In this document: piece after piece, positions 12,701 through 24,790 of the stretch
Layout: every line of letters starts with the position of its first letter
Numbering within the stretch: position 1 is the stretch's first letter
Source of the DNA: Pestalotiopsis fici W106-1
Taxonomy: Eukaryota; Ascomycota; Sordariomycetes; Amphisphaeriales; Sporocadaceae
Assembly (NCBI RefSeq): GCF_000516985.1
Contig: NW_006917093.1
Location: forward strand, 5,923,013 to 5,987,012
Direction: 5' to 3'
Length of the DNA stretch: 64,000 nt
Notes under the pieces: model-generated
What the model was told of the DNA's origin: nothing
The model's input: the letters and a program-made list of their open reading frames with translations, nothing else
Database searches by the model: none
Made by a program: the position numbers and the translations under genes

Positions 12701-15651
12701 ACCAATACAGTAGAAGGGAAGATCGTCAATCTTGCTCTTCGCGGTGTCCTTTTCGTTCTTTTCATCTTCACCATTGAATTGCGAGGTTTCATCGGCCAAA
12801 ATCTTGGTGTCCTTGACAAAGCAGTCCCACTCGTGCGGGTGCAGTTGCTTCAGATACTCCAACATAGTGACACGGGAGTAGGGCTCGTCCTCACGAATAA
12901 TCTCTCGTAGCGACAGCAGAATCTTTTCACTGTAGTGGGGAATCATGACAGTGAAAGTAGGCATGTTGTCCACAGGGAGGGGTTCAGGGATGGGAGTCGA
13001 GAGAGACTGTGCGAAGAACGAAATACGACGTTCCGCCTCACTGTAGCTGGGGAAGAACTCGGTCTTGAATGAGTGATCTTCCTGAGAGACGAAGAACGTA
13101 GGGGCACGAAGGGTCCTCTTGCCCTCCTGCTCGGACGGAACCTGGTGGTACAAGAGCTTCTGCACATGATCGATGGCCAGGAGATGCTCGCGGTACATGG
13201 AGATGACAATGGCGTTCCAGATCTGAGAAATCAACACCTTCGGCTTGTACTTGATCTCCATATCGGTAGTTGCCAAGATCTTGGAATAGATGCGCTTGGG
13301 CAGACGGGAGAAGATGTTTCTCCAGGGAGTCCAGATAGACGAACCCAGATAGAAGGAGCGGGCGATCGAACCGACCGTGTTCAAGATGACGTACCACAAA
13401 TAGGTATCCAAGAAGAAGAAGAGCATATCGGTGAAGATCACGAGAGCCAGGGTGATCGTGGGCTGGTACTTGCAAAGCACATCTCCAATGATTGCATCTC
13501 CCAAGCAGGAGCTGACGTCCATGATAGACAAGTAACGCATAGGATCACGGAGCGACAACGTCAAGTAGACGTAGGACTCTCCGAACTTGGCACCAAAAAC
13601 GACGGCCCACATACCATAGGACATGGCAATGTCATTGCCGCGAAGACGAGGCCAACTAGCCGTAAAGGTTTGACTGGCCACGTATTGGCGCGAGTTCTTC
13701 TTGGCCAGATAGCTGCCAAACAAGCCACCAAGGGGCATGATGGAGAAAAAGAGGAAGCTGGCAATAGAGAAGAAGAACTGGACAATACCCAGAATCAAGC
13801 CGATCTTATTGTCCTGAGCTCCATCGATACCAAAGACGTAGACACTGGGACCGACATTGATGAGGAAGATGACGATGAGGAAGACCAGACGCTTAGAGAG
13901 ATGCTGCGCGCCCGCCCACTTTCGTGGAACGTAAGCCCATTCGGCGAGAGTAGCCAAGATCTGGATGAGAGAGGCAATGCCACCGCCTGCGCCAACAATC
14001 GACCACTGAGCGGCAGCTGTTGGCTGGTTGTTAACCTGCTGCTCATACTTGCTACCCAGAATCAAGGATGGCGCGTTGTGGGCGGTAAAGAACCAGAACA
14101 TGGTCAAGTGGATAACCCAAATACGATTGAAGTTAACAATCATATGGAACCAGGACCGAGTCTCCTTGTACGTCTTGAAAAAGCATTTCTTCCAGTTCAC
14201 GTCCTTAAGCTTGAGGTAACGCTCTTGAGGGGGCACATCAACCAGCTTGCTCTTGTCCTCGAGAACAATGCGCTCAATACCCTCAGGGTACCAGAAGAGC
14301 TGGTTGCAGTCATCATAACCAATAATTTGATTGTGGTCCCGCTCGCGACGGACGTAGACACCATTGGAGATCTCGTAACCCTGGTCACGGCAATATTGAT
14401 ACAGCGGTGTGATGACGTTGTTGAGAAATGTCCCCTCTTCAACCTGCTCCACCATGTTCTGACAGGCAGGGGAGTTGAGATAGTCATCGGCGCACTTGAA
14501 GAGGAAGCACAAGCACTCGGCCATGAAACGGACCTGGTTGGCTTCTCCCCAGCATAGCAGGAACAGGGCAATCTGTCGAACTCGATCATGCTGAGACATG
14601 CGGTTCATACGAGTCTTCCAGCGGTACTCGGCAGCTTCCAAGCTGTCGTCTCCCTCAAGGTCCTCTAGGGCTTGTTGTTCGTCAGCGCCGTCCTTGGGAG
14701 CCTTGCTCTTCTTGGACTTCTTGCGGCCCTTGCCCTTGATATTGGCAAAGCCAACAGCATCGTCCAGGTCAAGGTGGGCGGCAAAGTACCATTTTCGGTA
14801 GTTGGCATTGTCACCACCGATGTAGTCGGCATGGAGCGAGAGAAGGGCCTGGTTGGGAGTCATGCGAGACGCCCTCGAGTCCAGCAACGTCATGAGATGG
14901 TCGTACATGTTGCGCATGCTATCCCGCTGGAATCCAAACTTTCCGGTTAGATCCAGGAAAATGTCCTCGATCTCTTCCTTGGAAAGGGGGATTTGAGCAT
15001 CGGATGTCCAGGCAGGGTAGGGTTCCTTGGAGCGTTGCCCAGCAGGCAAGACATTTCCGTAATCCATGCCGTAGTTGGGAGTCGACGCACCGGACGATCG
15101 ATTACCACCGTAAGAGATCTGAGACGAGGGAGGACGGAAGCCACGATCACCACCATTGTAGCTGTCGTATCTCTCATCACCGCGTCCATAGTAGTCCATG
15201 TCGGCAGCACGTGCCATATCAGAGCGCATGGTGAAGTCGCTGAAGGTCTCGGATTCGTCTTCGCCATGACCTCGGCCTTGCTGATATCCTTGGTCGTGAT
15301 ACTGCCCATCTTGGTTGTAGTAGTCATCTTGGTACTGGTCATTGTTGTCGTAGTAGCCGCCGTCCTGGTGGTAAGGGTTCTGGCTGTCGGCATTGTAGTA
15401 ACCACTAGCGGGCAAGTAATGTTAGTTTCTAATCAAGCAGCACCAAATAGAATATTATAAACATACGATTGATCGTAGTAGCCATCGTGATTGGCGTTAT
15501 TGTTGTTGTTGTTGTTGTTGTCGTAGCCGTCATGGTCATAGTACTGGCCATGCTGCTCATCTTGGTAATAGGAGTCCGTGTTGTGACCTCCCTGATGGCC
15601 GTAGCCATCGTCGTAGTCTTGATGACCACCGCCTCCTGGGTAGCCCGACAT
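9780..15651 (-). CDS. fks1: 1,3-beta-glucan synthase catalytic subunit (Fks1, GT48)
   Basis: Plasma-membrane synthase that polymerises UDP-glucose into wall beta-1,3-glucan; echinocandin target, activated by Rho1 in fungi. Exons are 15651-15467, 15404-10161 and 10098-9780, with introns of 62 and 62 nt; 1915 residues, normal for the family. The N-terminus is Gly/Tyr/Asp/Gln-rich and disordered with a run of Asn codons, followed by the FKS N-terminal domain (about 150-460). Several membrane segments, the large cytosolic GT48 domain and a C-terminal membrane cluster follow. The tail has a basic KLRRRRV block and one last hydrophobic segment. Hot spot 1 reads YLTLSLRDP (residues 675-683), with Tyr where yeast Fks1 has Phe639. 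Hot spot 2 reads about [10 protein letters not shown]. It is the only FKS paralogue here. Long antisense open frames across it are codon-bias shadows. Confidence 0.98.
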
Positions 15652-17500
15652 CTTGATCGTAGATGGGGGCTCGTTTGTCTAGAAAATCGGCGCTGATCTA
15701 ATAACGGGGTGGAAAGGGACAGGTTAGCTGGAAACAAGGCAAGAGACAGTATGAATTGGCCATGTGCCTGGATATGCAGTGGAACATGTTATTGCTCAAG
15801 GAGAAAAAAAGAGGCTGTAATTAAGCGCGTCGTGAAGGCTAAGCTTCATTTACACTTCTGCCAAAAGTATGCATTCCTGTCTTGGTGGACGTTGTGTTGA
15901 GGTGGGTATGGGTGGGAGGGAGGAGGGAGAGACGACGTACCAATCACAAACTCATGACTCTGCAAAATTATGATTAAAAGGCAGTTTTTGATCCTTCCCG
16001 ATGACGGTAGAAACGAGAGGGACAATCACAGTGGCCGGCCACAAGCGTGACGTTTGTGAGTGGTGTTGACCTGGAAGTGTTCTCGCGTGAGAAACAAAGA
16101 TTGTTGATGTTGGGCGGGAAAGGGGAAAAGTTGCAGGATCGATTGGATTGGCGGTACCTTGCTGTAGGTTACGCGGCGTGCCTAATTGGTAGCGGGTTGG
16201 CCTATGGATCCAATACGGCAGGCCCGGCGTCTCGAAAGAGAAGAAGCTAGGCGTGTAGCGCTGCAAATCCTCAAGAGACGGTTTCCAACCAACAAGTGAC
16301 TGCCGATTGAAGCGCTTTTGGCGAAGCAATTGGACAATTCCTCGTTGCAATTAATTAAGAAAAAAAAAAGATGTTTTTTTTTTCTTCGGTTGTTGTTTTT
16401 GTTTTTATGCTCCGGCCAAGTGGTCGAGAGGGTTCGATGCTGCAGAAAGATCGACTAGGGGTGAGAGAAGGCCTGAGGGACAGAAGTCGACAGGTAAAGC
16501 GAAAGGCAGTGAGCGCGCGTCGAGCTAGCTAGCCGTCTCTTTTAGGTTTTTCTATCAGCTGCGTTGGACAGGACGAGCGAACGGGTACCAGTCGATGCAG
16601 GATGTGAAGGACAACGATAGCGGGAGGGGCGAGAGCGGAAGATAACGAAAGTCAGATTCCGTAGAACGGGAAAGGAGACAAGCGATTGGAATGAATCCTT
16701 TTCTTCGGTCCTTTGGTCGTCTTCGGGATTCCCAAACAAAAACCACCGTCCAAATGCTGCTGCAAATGAAAGCAGATAGGGAAGAAGAATGAATCCAAAA
16801 GCAAGAAAAAGGAGACGTGAAACAGGTTTGCAAGGGGAAAAGAAGCAGGAAGGGGGGAGGGGGTTGAGAATAAGCTTGGAAATCTGAGATGAGGTCGAAA
16901 GGGGAATAGGAGCGGTGCCTAGACAGTGGTAGTAGCACATTACAAGCGTTGTCAATGCCTCTGACGGGGATTCCCAGCAGCCAGTGGGCTCCGCGACGGG
17001 GGCCACTAGCAGCGCGACGGCGGGAGCGCACTGGGGCGAGTTCAACGACGACGATCGAGATGCGGGAGTGGCTGTGCTGTATTGGGAGGGAGGAGGGACA
17101 AAGAGAAGAAAAAAGCGAAGGCTATCTACAAGTTACGCACACCACATGCATTAATTAATGTACATGATAGACAGAATTCTTCATACTGTATTTAAACCAG
17201 CGTACTGTACTATGTATGTAGTGTAGGGCGGATAATGCAATGTACACACAGTAAAACTTCGAATTTGATCGACAACTGTAGCAGGTACCTACATTACCTA
17301 CCCTACACCACTACTTACTCGATCTCCCTGCCGCTCCAGGTTTGAGAATAGGATGAGGTACACAAGATTTGATCATTTACTCCTTCAGTTCACTTCAGTC
17401 GTTCTGATTTGGCGGCTGCTTGCCGTGTGAGGCGCAGCTCCAGCCAAATGGGCGATCAGACCATCGTGTCGGCTCCAGGTATGGAATATTACGAGGCCCC
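15652..17500 (-). promoter_or_regulatory. Long leader/promoter region of fks1
   Basis: About 1.8 kb upstream of the fks1 start without a convincing gene. It contains a perfect 13-bp A/T inverted repeat (16357-16386), purine-rich patches and TACCTAC words near 17285-17305. A minus-strand open frame at 16542-17045 is Ser/Pro/Leu-rich and looks like leader sequence rather than protein. Fungal FKS1 genes often have long leaders, so part of this may be 5' UTR; that is inference. Confidence 0.45.
16357..16386. repeat. Perfect 13-bp inverted repeat, A10/T10 core
   Basis: AAG followed by ten A, a four-base GATG loop, then ten T and CTT. It would form a hairpin in DNA or RNA of either strand. It lies about 700 bp upstream of the fks1 start codon. 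Confidence 0.85.
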
Positions 17501-18255
17501 CTCGCCTCCCTCACAAACCTGAGAGAGAGTGTATGTGTGAGAAACCTACCAACCTATCAATCTATCCTACGAATAACTTACCTACGCTGCCTTCACTAGA
17601 AACAGCACTTGACGAACTGGAACGACAATACCATGTAGAAGGGAGGCGAATCTTTCGAAAAACGAAGTGGGTACACATGGGAATCGGACCTCCTTTTTCC
17701 TGCTTCTGCGCGGAATTGGCCTTGCTTGACTTTTCGGATCTTGCTGGACCCCAAGGAAGGACGGAGACCCAATAGCCCAGGCAAAGTGAATCGAGTCAAG
17801 CGCAGGATTTTGACTCCCAAACAGGGGGCAACCGACAAGGGCCAACCAAGGGTTATGGCTTGTCCACGTCGTGATTGGTCATGAATCCGGTTTTCTAACA
17901 GCCCGGAAACTCGCCTAAGTACGCTAGGATGCGAATCACCGAGCATCATGGATCATTTTAGCATACAGACAGAGCATGAAGATCAGGTACCAGCCAACGC
18001 TTCGAATCATAGTATCTACCACGTACATAGCGCTCATCGGTCACTTGCCTCGCCTGCCTCGAGATGAGACCAAAATCAAGCTTATAAATCACCAACCATT
18101 ATATGTCGGATTTGTTTATACATGCCGTGTGCAAATATATACTACTATGTACATCCATCCATCCACCAAGCCAAGGATATTATAGATTTCAGACTCTACT
18201 TTTCTTCTCCAAGTAATCAACCTGGTATCAACATTGACGTAGTTATTGAGGACCT

Positions 18256-18275
18256 GAGAGAGAGAGAGAGAGAGA
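18256..18275. repeat. (GA)10 microsatellite
   Basis: Ten perfect GA units followed by a G-rich run (about 18276-18291). Confidence 0.95.
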
Positions 18276-19458
18276 AGGGGGGTGGGGGGGTGAGAGAATA
18301 GAAAAGCGTTGAATGGTATTCCGCGAGAGTCACTTGTGAACAGTCTTTGTAATATCTTCCAATGCGCCTCGATTCAAGGGCTATACAAACAAATCTAGAT
18401 AATGGGCAAGTCGATACATGCTGTATTTAGTCGGATATGATATTGGACAAGAAAATGTTTGATTTGTACATACTTGATATACTGTCTCGAGGAGAGGCTT
18501 TGGTGTTTGCTTTGTAGGCAGTGCCATAATTATGATACTACAAAATACCTATCCTACTATGTACGGCAGCTGGGTAAATGTTTTCGGCTGACAGGAGAGC
18601 GCCCTTGAAATAGACTTGCTTGTTGCCATACGGACAAATACCTATGTACTCTGCTACTGTGCAGATATCACGCTCACCACGATCTGCGCAATATCACACC
18701 TGCAAGCAACATCGTGTTCCAAGACATACTGTGTAAGCATGCGCGAGCTGCATCTGCGTGCGTATACGGATCTGCTTTCTCTGACCAATAAGAATGCTGA
18801 ATGTGAGTGTGTCTCCTGGGTGTGGCGAAATTGACCGCGTTGGGCTATGGTCGCACACACTTGTAAACACGACACTTCACGCCATGGTCTTTTAGAAAGC
18901 CACCCAGCAAAAGGCAAAATGCCATGGAGCAGTCGAACGAGCCACGCGGTTGATAAATATCCACCATGCCATCCAGAATGCTTGCCAGTACCTCTGCCGT
19001 CGTGCCTTTTTTTTTTTTCCATGCTCCATGTTTCTGCATTCGATCGATCAGCCATTTGCTAGTCTACACGTAGCTCGTACAGTGCTTCCAGTTCTCTTCC
19101 AGAAGAAAGGAAAGTTCTTTATTCGCGCCAAGACGCCTTGATCAAGCTTAAAATCACGCGGACTGAGCAGGGACAAATATTGAGAAGTGCCTCATACCCA
19201 TCCTATTGAACGACAAATGGCCTCCCCTCCCCCTCTCCCGAAAAAAAATAAACAATAGCAAATGTGGACGCTCAAGGCTGGAGGAGAAACACTAGCAGCA
19301 TGGCCTTTGCCGTCTAACGAAATAGGTAGATATGTGCAGAAGACGATGTATTCGCATTACGAAGAGTGTAGAATCCAAAGATACCTAGATACGTAGTGCG
19401 AGTTGCGCCTTTCTTTTTGAGCTATCCAATGTTGCTTTTGTCTAGTTCGCACTGTAGC

Positions 19459-19735
19459 TCATGGAATTCGAACCATGTATGCTTGTACACCACCACGCTC
19501 AGCGGTAGTGCCGACGAGAAAAAACGGGCCGTTCAACGCAGGTACCGGCGGCCGAATGGCTTCTTCTAGCGATAGATTCCAGGCCGACTGTGGCTCCAAG
19601 GCCTTGCGATAACCAATGCTTGCGCGCCGTTTCCACAACCCATGTTCTTTCGGCGTCAATGATGACGACATGAGCAATCTTGGGCCAATCTATCCATTCA
19701 TCCAGTTGCTATTCGCGTCCGTAGTCTACTAGTAC
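19459..19735 (-). pseudogene. Possible decayed coding fragment
   Basis: Two overlapping minus-strand frames look protein-like but are offset: one starts QLDEWIDWPKIAHVVIIDAE, the other ends PVPALNGPFFLVGTTAERGG. Neither extends beyond about 75 codons and both are closed by stops. This could be the remnant of a frameshifted gene, or chance. No family recognised. Confidence 0.25.
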
Positions 19736-22700
19736 ACGCAGCACCACGTTATTTGGTTATGTACGTTATGTACTTGAGCATGCTCCTAAGGAGGGAGCAG
19801 CTCGTACGTACATAGTGTGTGTCTGCTATCCGTAGAGGCTCGGTGAAATATTCCTTTTGAGAGCCCGCAGATGTCTGATATTGTGCTTGGACCTAGGTAC
19901 ATAGTAGGTTCTCAGAAGCAATGTCCAGATACCATACGGTACTAAACGCAGAAGATCAGAGGAAGTTTAGGCAACTCAGCTACAAGTAGGTCCCCTTGAT
20001 GTCTCCATGGCCGTCGGCCTCCCATCTGCTGGCAAGCAGGCGTCGTACACACACAAAGGACTCGAGCTTATACCTACTGCCACTATCTAAAAGCCTCTCT
20101 AACTGGATTACCTACATACAAACGTACAGAAGAATGCACTGTGGTGATGATCTTTACAAGCACGTCCAATATTGCGTACCGAGGATTGCTTCGCATCTGG
20201 AACTCAGGTCCATAGGTGGGGAATCGATGACCTTCGATCGAACATGTGCGTTTAGATTTGCCAATCAATAAAGTATCACTCTCTATTTCTTCCTTTCTAA
20301 TCTCTGCTCCATGGCAGTCAGCACGAGCCAAATCCCGTTTCTGCACAGATATATCCACTAATCGCGTTAAACTTTTTTTTTTTATTTTTTTTGGTGTGTT
20401 TCTGTACTCACCTCTGACACTGACATGACAGACGACGACGCCGCCGCTAGGTAATCTCCCGCATAACAAACCGCCAGCCGCATCGCCACTAAATGAAAGC
20501 CTTCGCGGGGGTGTGTCACCTTAAAATAGGAAGCTTTGAATCATGTTGACAGCATAAGTGCAGACTCAATTTTCTGTTTGCTACTCTTTGCCTGTCTTTT
20601 CTTCTTGTTGCTTTTTCTCCGATGCCTCCTTTCTGTGATTGCTTGAGGTACTCGGATTGTAAATTCAAATCCATCTTCTGGAGCTTCCAAGCAATCCCAG
20701 AGGGTAATCTTGCTGCCTAGACACAATGCCCACCCTGTCCACTTACCTACCGCCTGCCGCGTACCGTAGGATTCAAGAGGTAGTATTTGGAGCCGAAATT
20801 GCAGATTCGACATTGAGCAATAATCGTTGGCATAAATCAGGGACCCACTAACTTCCCAGTCGGTAGCCCCTCAATCTATCTGACCATCATTAAAGGGCTG
20901 GTCTACCAGAAACGAGCCGCGCCAGAAGCCTTGGAGCCAGACAACCAGACAAGCCAGAACCGGGGCCAACGACCGCTCCGGCCGGTGGATCTATGATTCG
21001 TAACGACGCTATTCTGAGAACTCAATACGTACGGGGGCCTCCCTTGTCCACCTGGTGGTGCCACTGTCTCTACGGTGTACTATGGCCTATGTAGACTATC
21101 TGACTGACAGCGGAGTTCTCTAGTCAGACTAGGGGGCGGGCCTCATCAGTCGTTCGCCTGCATTCTGTATCATCACTATCTAAATGCACCAGAGAATGGG
21201 ACCCGTTGTGGGTGCGGCCGTGTGTCCTCTGTAGTGCACCTACACTAGTACCGAGCACCACTCAGCCGCAGAGTCAACAGGGCTGTCGACAGGCTTGCCT
21301 GACAATCACATTGCTGACGAGGCATCGAAGTCTACATCCGCTAATAAGCCTCCAAAGCGGCACGATCCGGACGGTTGCGTAGACATAGAACCAATTCAAT
21401 GTCGTCGTCGTCGTCGTTGTCGTCTTCGACGTCGTCCTCAAACTGCTCCAAAGCAAATCACTTATGGTATCCGTGAAGCCCAAATTCGGTTCAGTCTTGT
21501 CATGAGCATTCCATTCAAGACTTGGTTCTCAACGTCATGGTTATCGACGAGCTCGTTCGACTCCTGTGCGCTGATGGATATGTAGATGCTATGGCCCCTG
21601 CTTCCTTGATTATGGGAGCTCACGCGAAAATTGCTGGGGTTTTGCCAGTTGGACACCATGCTGCATGGTTAGCATTCAGAAACCCCACCCCCAGAGCGGC
21701 TGACTATCCTCACCGGTGCTACAAGATATTGATTCTAGCTTCCATTCGACACGGCGAGCCAGTCATGGTTTTCCATACATGTAAGTCCTGATTACACTAT
21801 CGTGTCCTCCAGAGAAGCATCAAATGGCTGCACTTGATGATCAGAGATCATGGCTAGGTCTCAGAGTAAAAAAAACAGGTTTCAAATATGCTGGAATATG
21901 TCGACAGAAATGAGGTTGGCTTTTAGAAGAGTGCCTATGTAATCATCAACGTCCTCTGCGAATCTCAAGAGAATACAAACACATCAACCTCCTTCGTAGC
22001 ACAGAATATATCGTACCCAGGCAAGTACTACACATATTCTCGAGGGGACGTGTATCACACGACTGTTCTGGGTCTTCTCTAACCTCGAGAGTGTGGTGCT
22101 CTCGACGGTGCTCTGCCAACTGTCTGAGACATACATTTCCACAATTAGTGGCTCTTGACTCACCAATCAAGAATCATCAGAACGATGAAATACTGGCCAC
22201 GACCATCGAGTAGGCGAAGAATTTGAGAATAGTATGAACTCCATGAGATTTTCCTTTCCACCCAAAAGTACTATATAAACATGCCCGTGTAAAGCAGATA
22301 ATCCATCGGCACGTATTGCGTATGATTATACGTCTCGGCGGAGGTCTACTCCTACTGACCCGCTTCGAGCCTCAATTCTAAACAATTGATTCATGTCAGA
22401 AGCTTGCAGTTGCATTTTTAGAATGGCCATTATCAGTTTGCCCTTGGAGAAAAGTATTCTTACAAGCTAATTCGCGAAGTAGAAGTGGTGGTTGATCAGC
22501 AGGAAACGAAGGCTTTCGTAAAACGATAGAAAGTTGGTTGGCTTAAGGTAATGTAGTCCGTCCCGCGGAAGGAGGGGTCCAGTCCAGAATAGCGTCGTTG
22601 CCCCCCCAACCAGCGGCACTACCAATTTCAACCTTAACCTCGCCTCTGCTGCCACAGACTCAATGAGCAACGACGAACCAATTTTTCCATACTCGACTAT

Positions 22701-22774
22701 TACGAAGGAGGGGGGAAAGGAACAAACAGTATTGTCAGGACCACAGAATTTACCTCTTGGTACAGGCAGAAGCT

Positions 22775-24790
22775 ATGGCGTGGGGAGAATTGATGAGCAG
22801 TGACGATGAATTCCCAGACCTACAAGCGGTCGCTAAGCGCGTCCGACAGCCAAAGCTGCCAGCAGCACATCAAGGGCCAGCCGCAGCTAGAAAGGAGGCG
22901 ATGCCGGCAGAAAACAGCAAACCCACCATCAGAAGGCTTGTCAAGCCTTCGTTGTCGGCCTCTTTGACAAATGGAACGCCACTACGTCGTCGGAAACTTG
23001 GCGATTCCGAAACACTCGACAATCCGCTCTTTCGAAAATGGAGTGAGGACCTCACAGAGCCCAAGACCAGGACGTCTCGAGTCTCCAGTCGAGAAACCAG
23101 ACCAAAGACACTGGGAACTTGTAGAGCAGAGCATGTAGATTCCGACAAATCATCCGAAGAGTCAGATGATGATGTGTTGGTGCGGCGAAGGCAGCCAACG
23201 AGGACACGAAAGCCACAAAGAGAGAGCGCTGATAGCTTGATCAAGACGGAGGCTGTTTTATTTGTTACCCAGCTGGACGACGAAGGCAGGTCCGTGGAGG
23301 AGACGCTCGAGATCTCCGCCATCATCTCCGAGGGTGGTGAGCAGTCCAGCGACGATGAGGAGTCTGAATTTGTAACAGCCTTGTCAGAAGGTCTAGAGTC
23401 TAATTCTGACTCCGACTCCGAATACCAGTCGCCTGGAGGATCCGATGTCTCATCTGAGGCAAGCCGACCGAGCAGCCCCAGCACGCGGGTACTGGCGACT
23501 ACTGTTCGACTGCCACCTCCGCAAGACCGCCCTAAGAGGGTTATGCCGCCGACCAAGGCTGCACGGGAGAAAGACCTAGAGGACACCGATGACGATCAGA
23601 AACCAGCCAGGCCAAGGACACCGCCTAAAAGAAATTCGAGACCGACGTATGCCACAGCCGAAGATATCGAGAACCACTTTCAAAAGCTCCGGCTCTACAC
23701 CAATGAGCTGGATGATTCAACAGAAACAAAGCCCGGAACACAACTAGAGCCGGTAACCCCTAGAAAGACGCTACAGGCATCGCCAACAAAGGCACCGAAG
23801 ATCCCCCCTTCGCCATGGAAAGCTGAACATAAGGAGTTTTGGGACGTTGGAATCCAGAACGAATGGATAGATCGGCACTCACCTCCCAAGCGCAGTCCCC
23901 AAAAGCTCAACCTTACTGCAGGTACCGATAGGAAGGGTACATTGAAGCAGAAATACGGCACAAGCCCCGAGAAGAAAACAGCCAAGAAGGTGTTCGAACA
24001 GGTTAGGGAGAAGATGGCGCATGATTTTCTCCACGAGCTCGATGAGTGTGTTACCTCTGGGCAGCTGTCACAACTCACCGCCGCCACCGGCGGGCTTCAG
24101 ACCAAGTGGTCCAATTCCCTGCAGACCACAGCCGGCAGGGCCCACTGGAAGTGCAAAGAAGTGACCACCAAGACCCAGCAGCCTGATGGCGAGGTTAAGT
24201 CGACCAAGGAGCGCCAGCACGAGGGCTGGATCGAGTTGGCGGCCAAAGTCCTCAACAACGAGGACGACCTAATGAACACGGTGGCACATGAATTTTGCCA
24301 TCTCGCTGTTTTCATGCTCAACGGCAAGCCCAAATTCGCCCACGGTGCCGAATTCAAGGCGTGGGGCCAAAAGTGCATGGATACATTTCACGCCCGAGGC
24401 ATCGTTGTCACCACCAAGCACAACTACGAAATCGACTTCAAGTTCATATGGCGTTGCGCCGACTGCGGCTGTGAGGTGAAGCGGCATTCGAAGAGCGTCA
24501 ACCCCGAGAAGCAACGATGTGGACGATGCCGCGGAATCTTGGAACAGGTTAAGCCGGTTCCGAGGGCCAATGGCAAGGGGCGAACTGCCTATCAGGAGTT
24601 TGTGAGCAGGGAGATGAAGGATCTCAAGGCCGGAGGCAAGGCGCTGCCCTTCAAGGAGATGATGGCAATCGTATCAGCACGATGGAAGGCACAGCAAGAA
24701 CAAACCATAGTCGGCCCGAGTGACAAAGAGCTCCAAGCCTTGGAGCAGGAGCTCGAGGGTCTCTTGGTTACAGACCTCACTTCAGATTGA
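22775..24790 (+). CDS. SprT-like zinc metalloprotease with acidic N-terminus and HMG-like tail (GCNA-type)
   Basis: A SprT-family protein resembling Spartan/GCNA, proteases linked to clearing DNA-protein crosslinks; the nuclear role here is inferred from the family. Single exon, 671 residues from the ATG at 22775; the next Met (22793, MSSDDEF) is also possible, and a 5' intron cannot be excluded because AG sites lie just upstream. Residues 1-370 are low-complexity and acidic (SSDDEEF-like patches, Ser/Pro/Arg stretches), typical of disordered GCNA N-termini. The SprT domain spans about 440-600: the zinc-binding site is HEFCH at residues 505-509 with a further His in HGAEF. A zinc ribbon follows, with CADCGC and CGRC pairs. 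The C-terminus (about 605-650, AYQEFVSREMKDLK...ARWKAQ) resembles an HMG box. Confidence 0.9.
   Translation: MAWGELMSSDDEFPDLQAVAKRVRQPKLPAAHQGPAAARKEAMPAENSKPTIRRLVKPSLSASLTNGTPLRRRKLGDSETLDNPLFRKWSEDLTEPKTRTSRVSSRETRPKTLGTCRAEHVDSDKSSEESDDDVLVRRRQPTRTRKPQRESADSLIKTEAVLFVTQLDDEGRSVEETLEISAIISEGGEQSSDDEESEFVTALSEGLESNSDSDSEYQSPGGSDVSSEASRPSSPSTRVLATTVRLPPPQDRPKRVMPPTKAAREKDLEDTDDDQKPARPRTPPKRNSRPTYATAEDIENHFQKLRLYTNELDDSTETKPGTQLEPVTPRKTLQASPTKAPKIPPSPWKAEHKEFWDVGIQNEWIDRHSPPKRSPQKLNLTAGTDRKGTLKQKYGTSPEKKTAKKVFEQVREKMAHDFLHELDECVTSGQLSQLTAATGGLQTKWSNSLQTTAGRAHWKCKEVTTKTQQPDGEVKSTKERQHEGWIELAAKVLNNEDDLMNTVAHEFCHLAVFMLNGKPKFAHGAEFKAWGQKCMDTFHARGIVVTTKHNYEIDFKFIWRCADCGCEVKRHSKSVNPEKQRCGRCRGILEQVKPVPRANGKGRTAYQEFVSREMKDLKAGGKALPFKEMMAIVSARWKAQQEQTIVGPSDKELQALEQELEGLLVTDLTSD

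Larger units (their letters stand above)
17501..22774. other. Gene-poor block of 5.3 kb
   Basis: No supportable intact gene on either strand. It holds a (GA)10 repeat at 18256-18275, many TAGGTA/TACCTA words and poly-T runs near 19008 and 20370. A short patch at 19459-19735 has protein-like frames and may be a decayed gene. CGT/GTC triplets near 21403-21440 encode only Arg-rich junk frames. The right end is the promoter of the SprT-like gene. Confidence 0.5.

Noticed and set aside
13073..14557. 494-codon plus-strand open frame
   Set aside because: It lies wholly antisense to the conserved fks1 coding sequence and has no recognisable domain; it is a codon-bias shadow.
16542..17045. 167-codon minus-strand open frame upstream of fks1
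   Set aside because: Low-complexity Ser/Pro/Leu composition, an equally long overlapping frame, and position in the likely fks1 leader argue against a protein.
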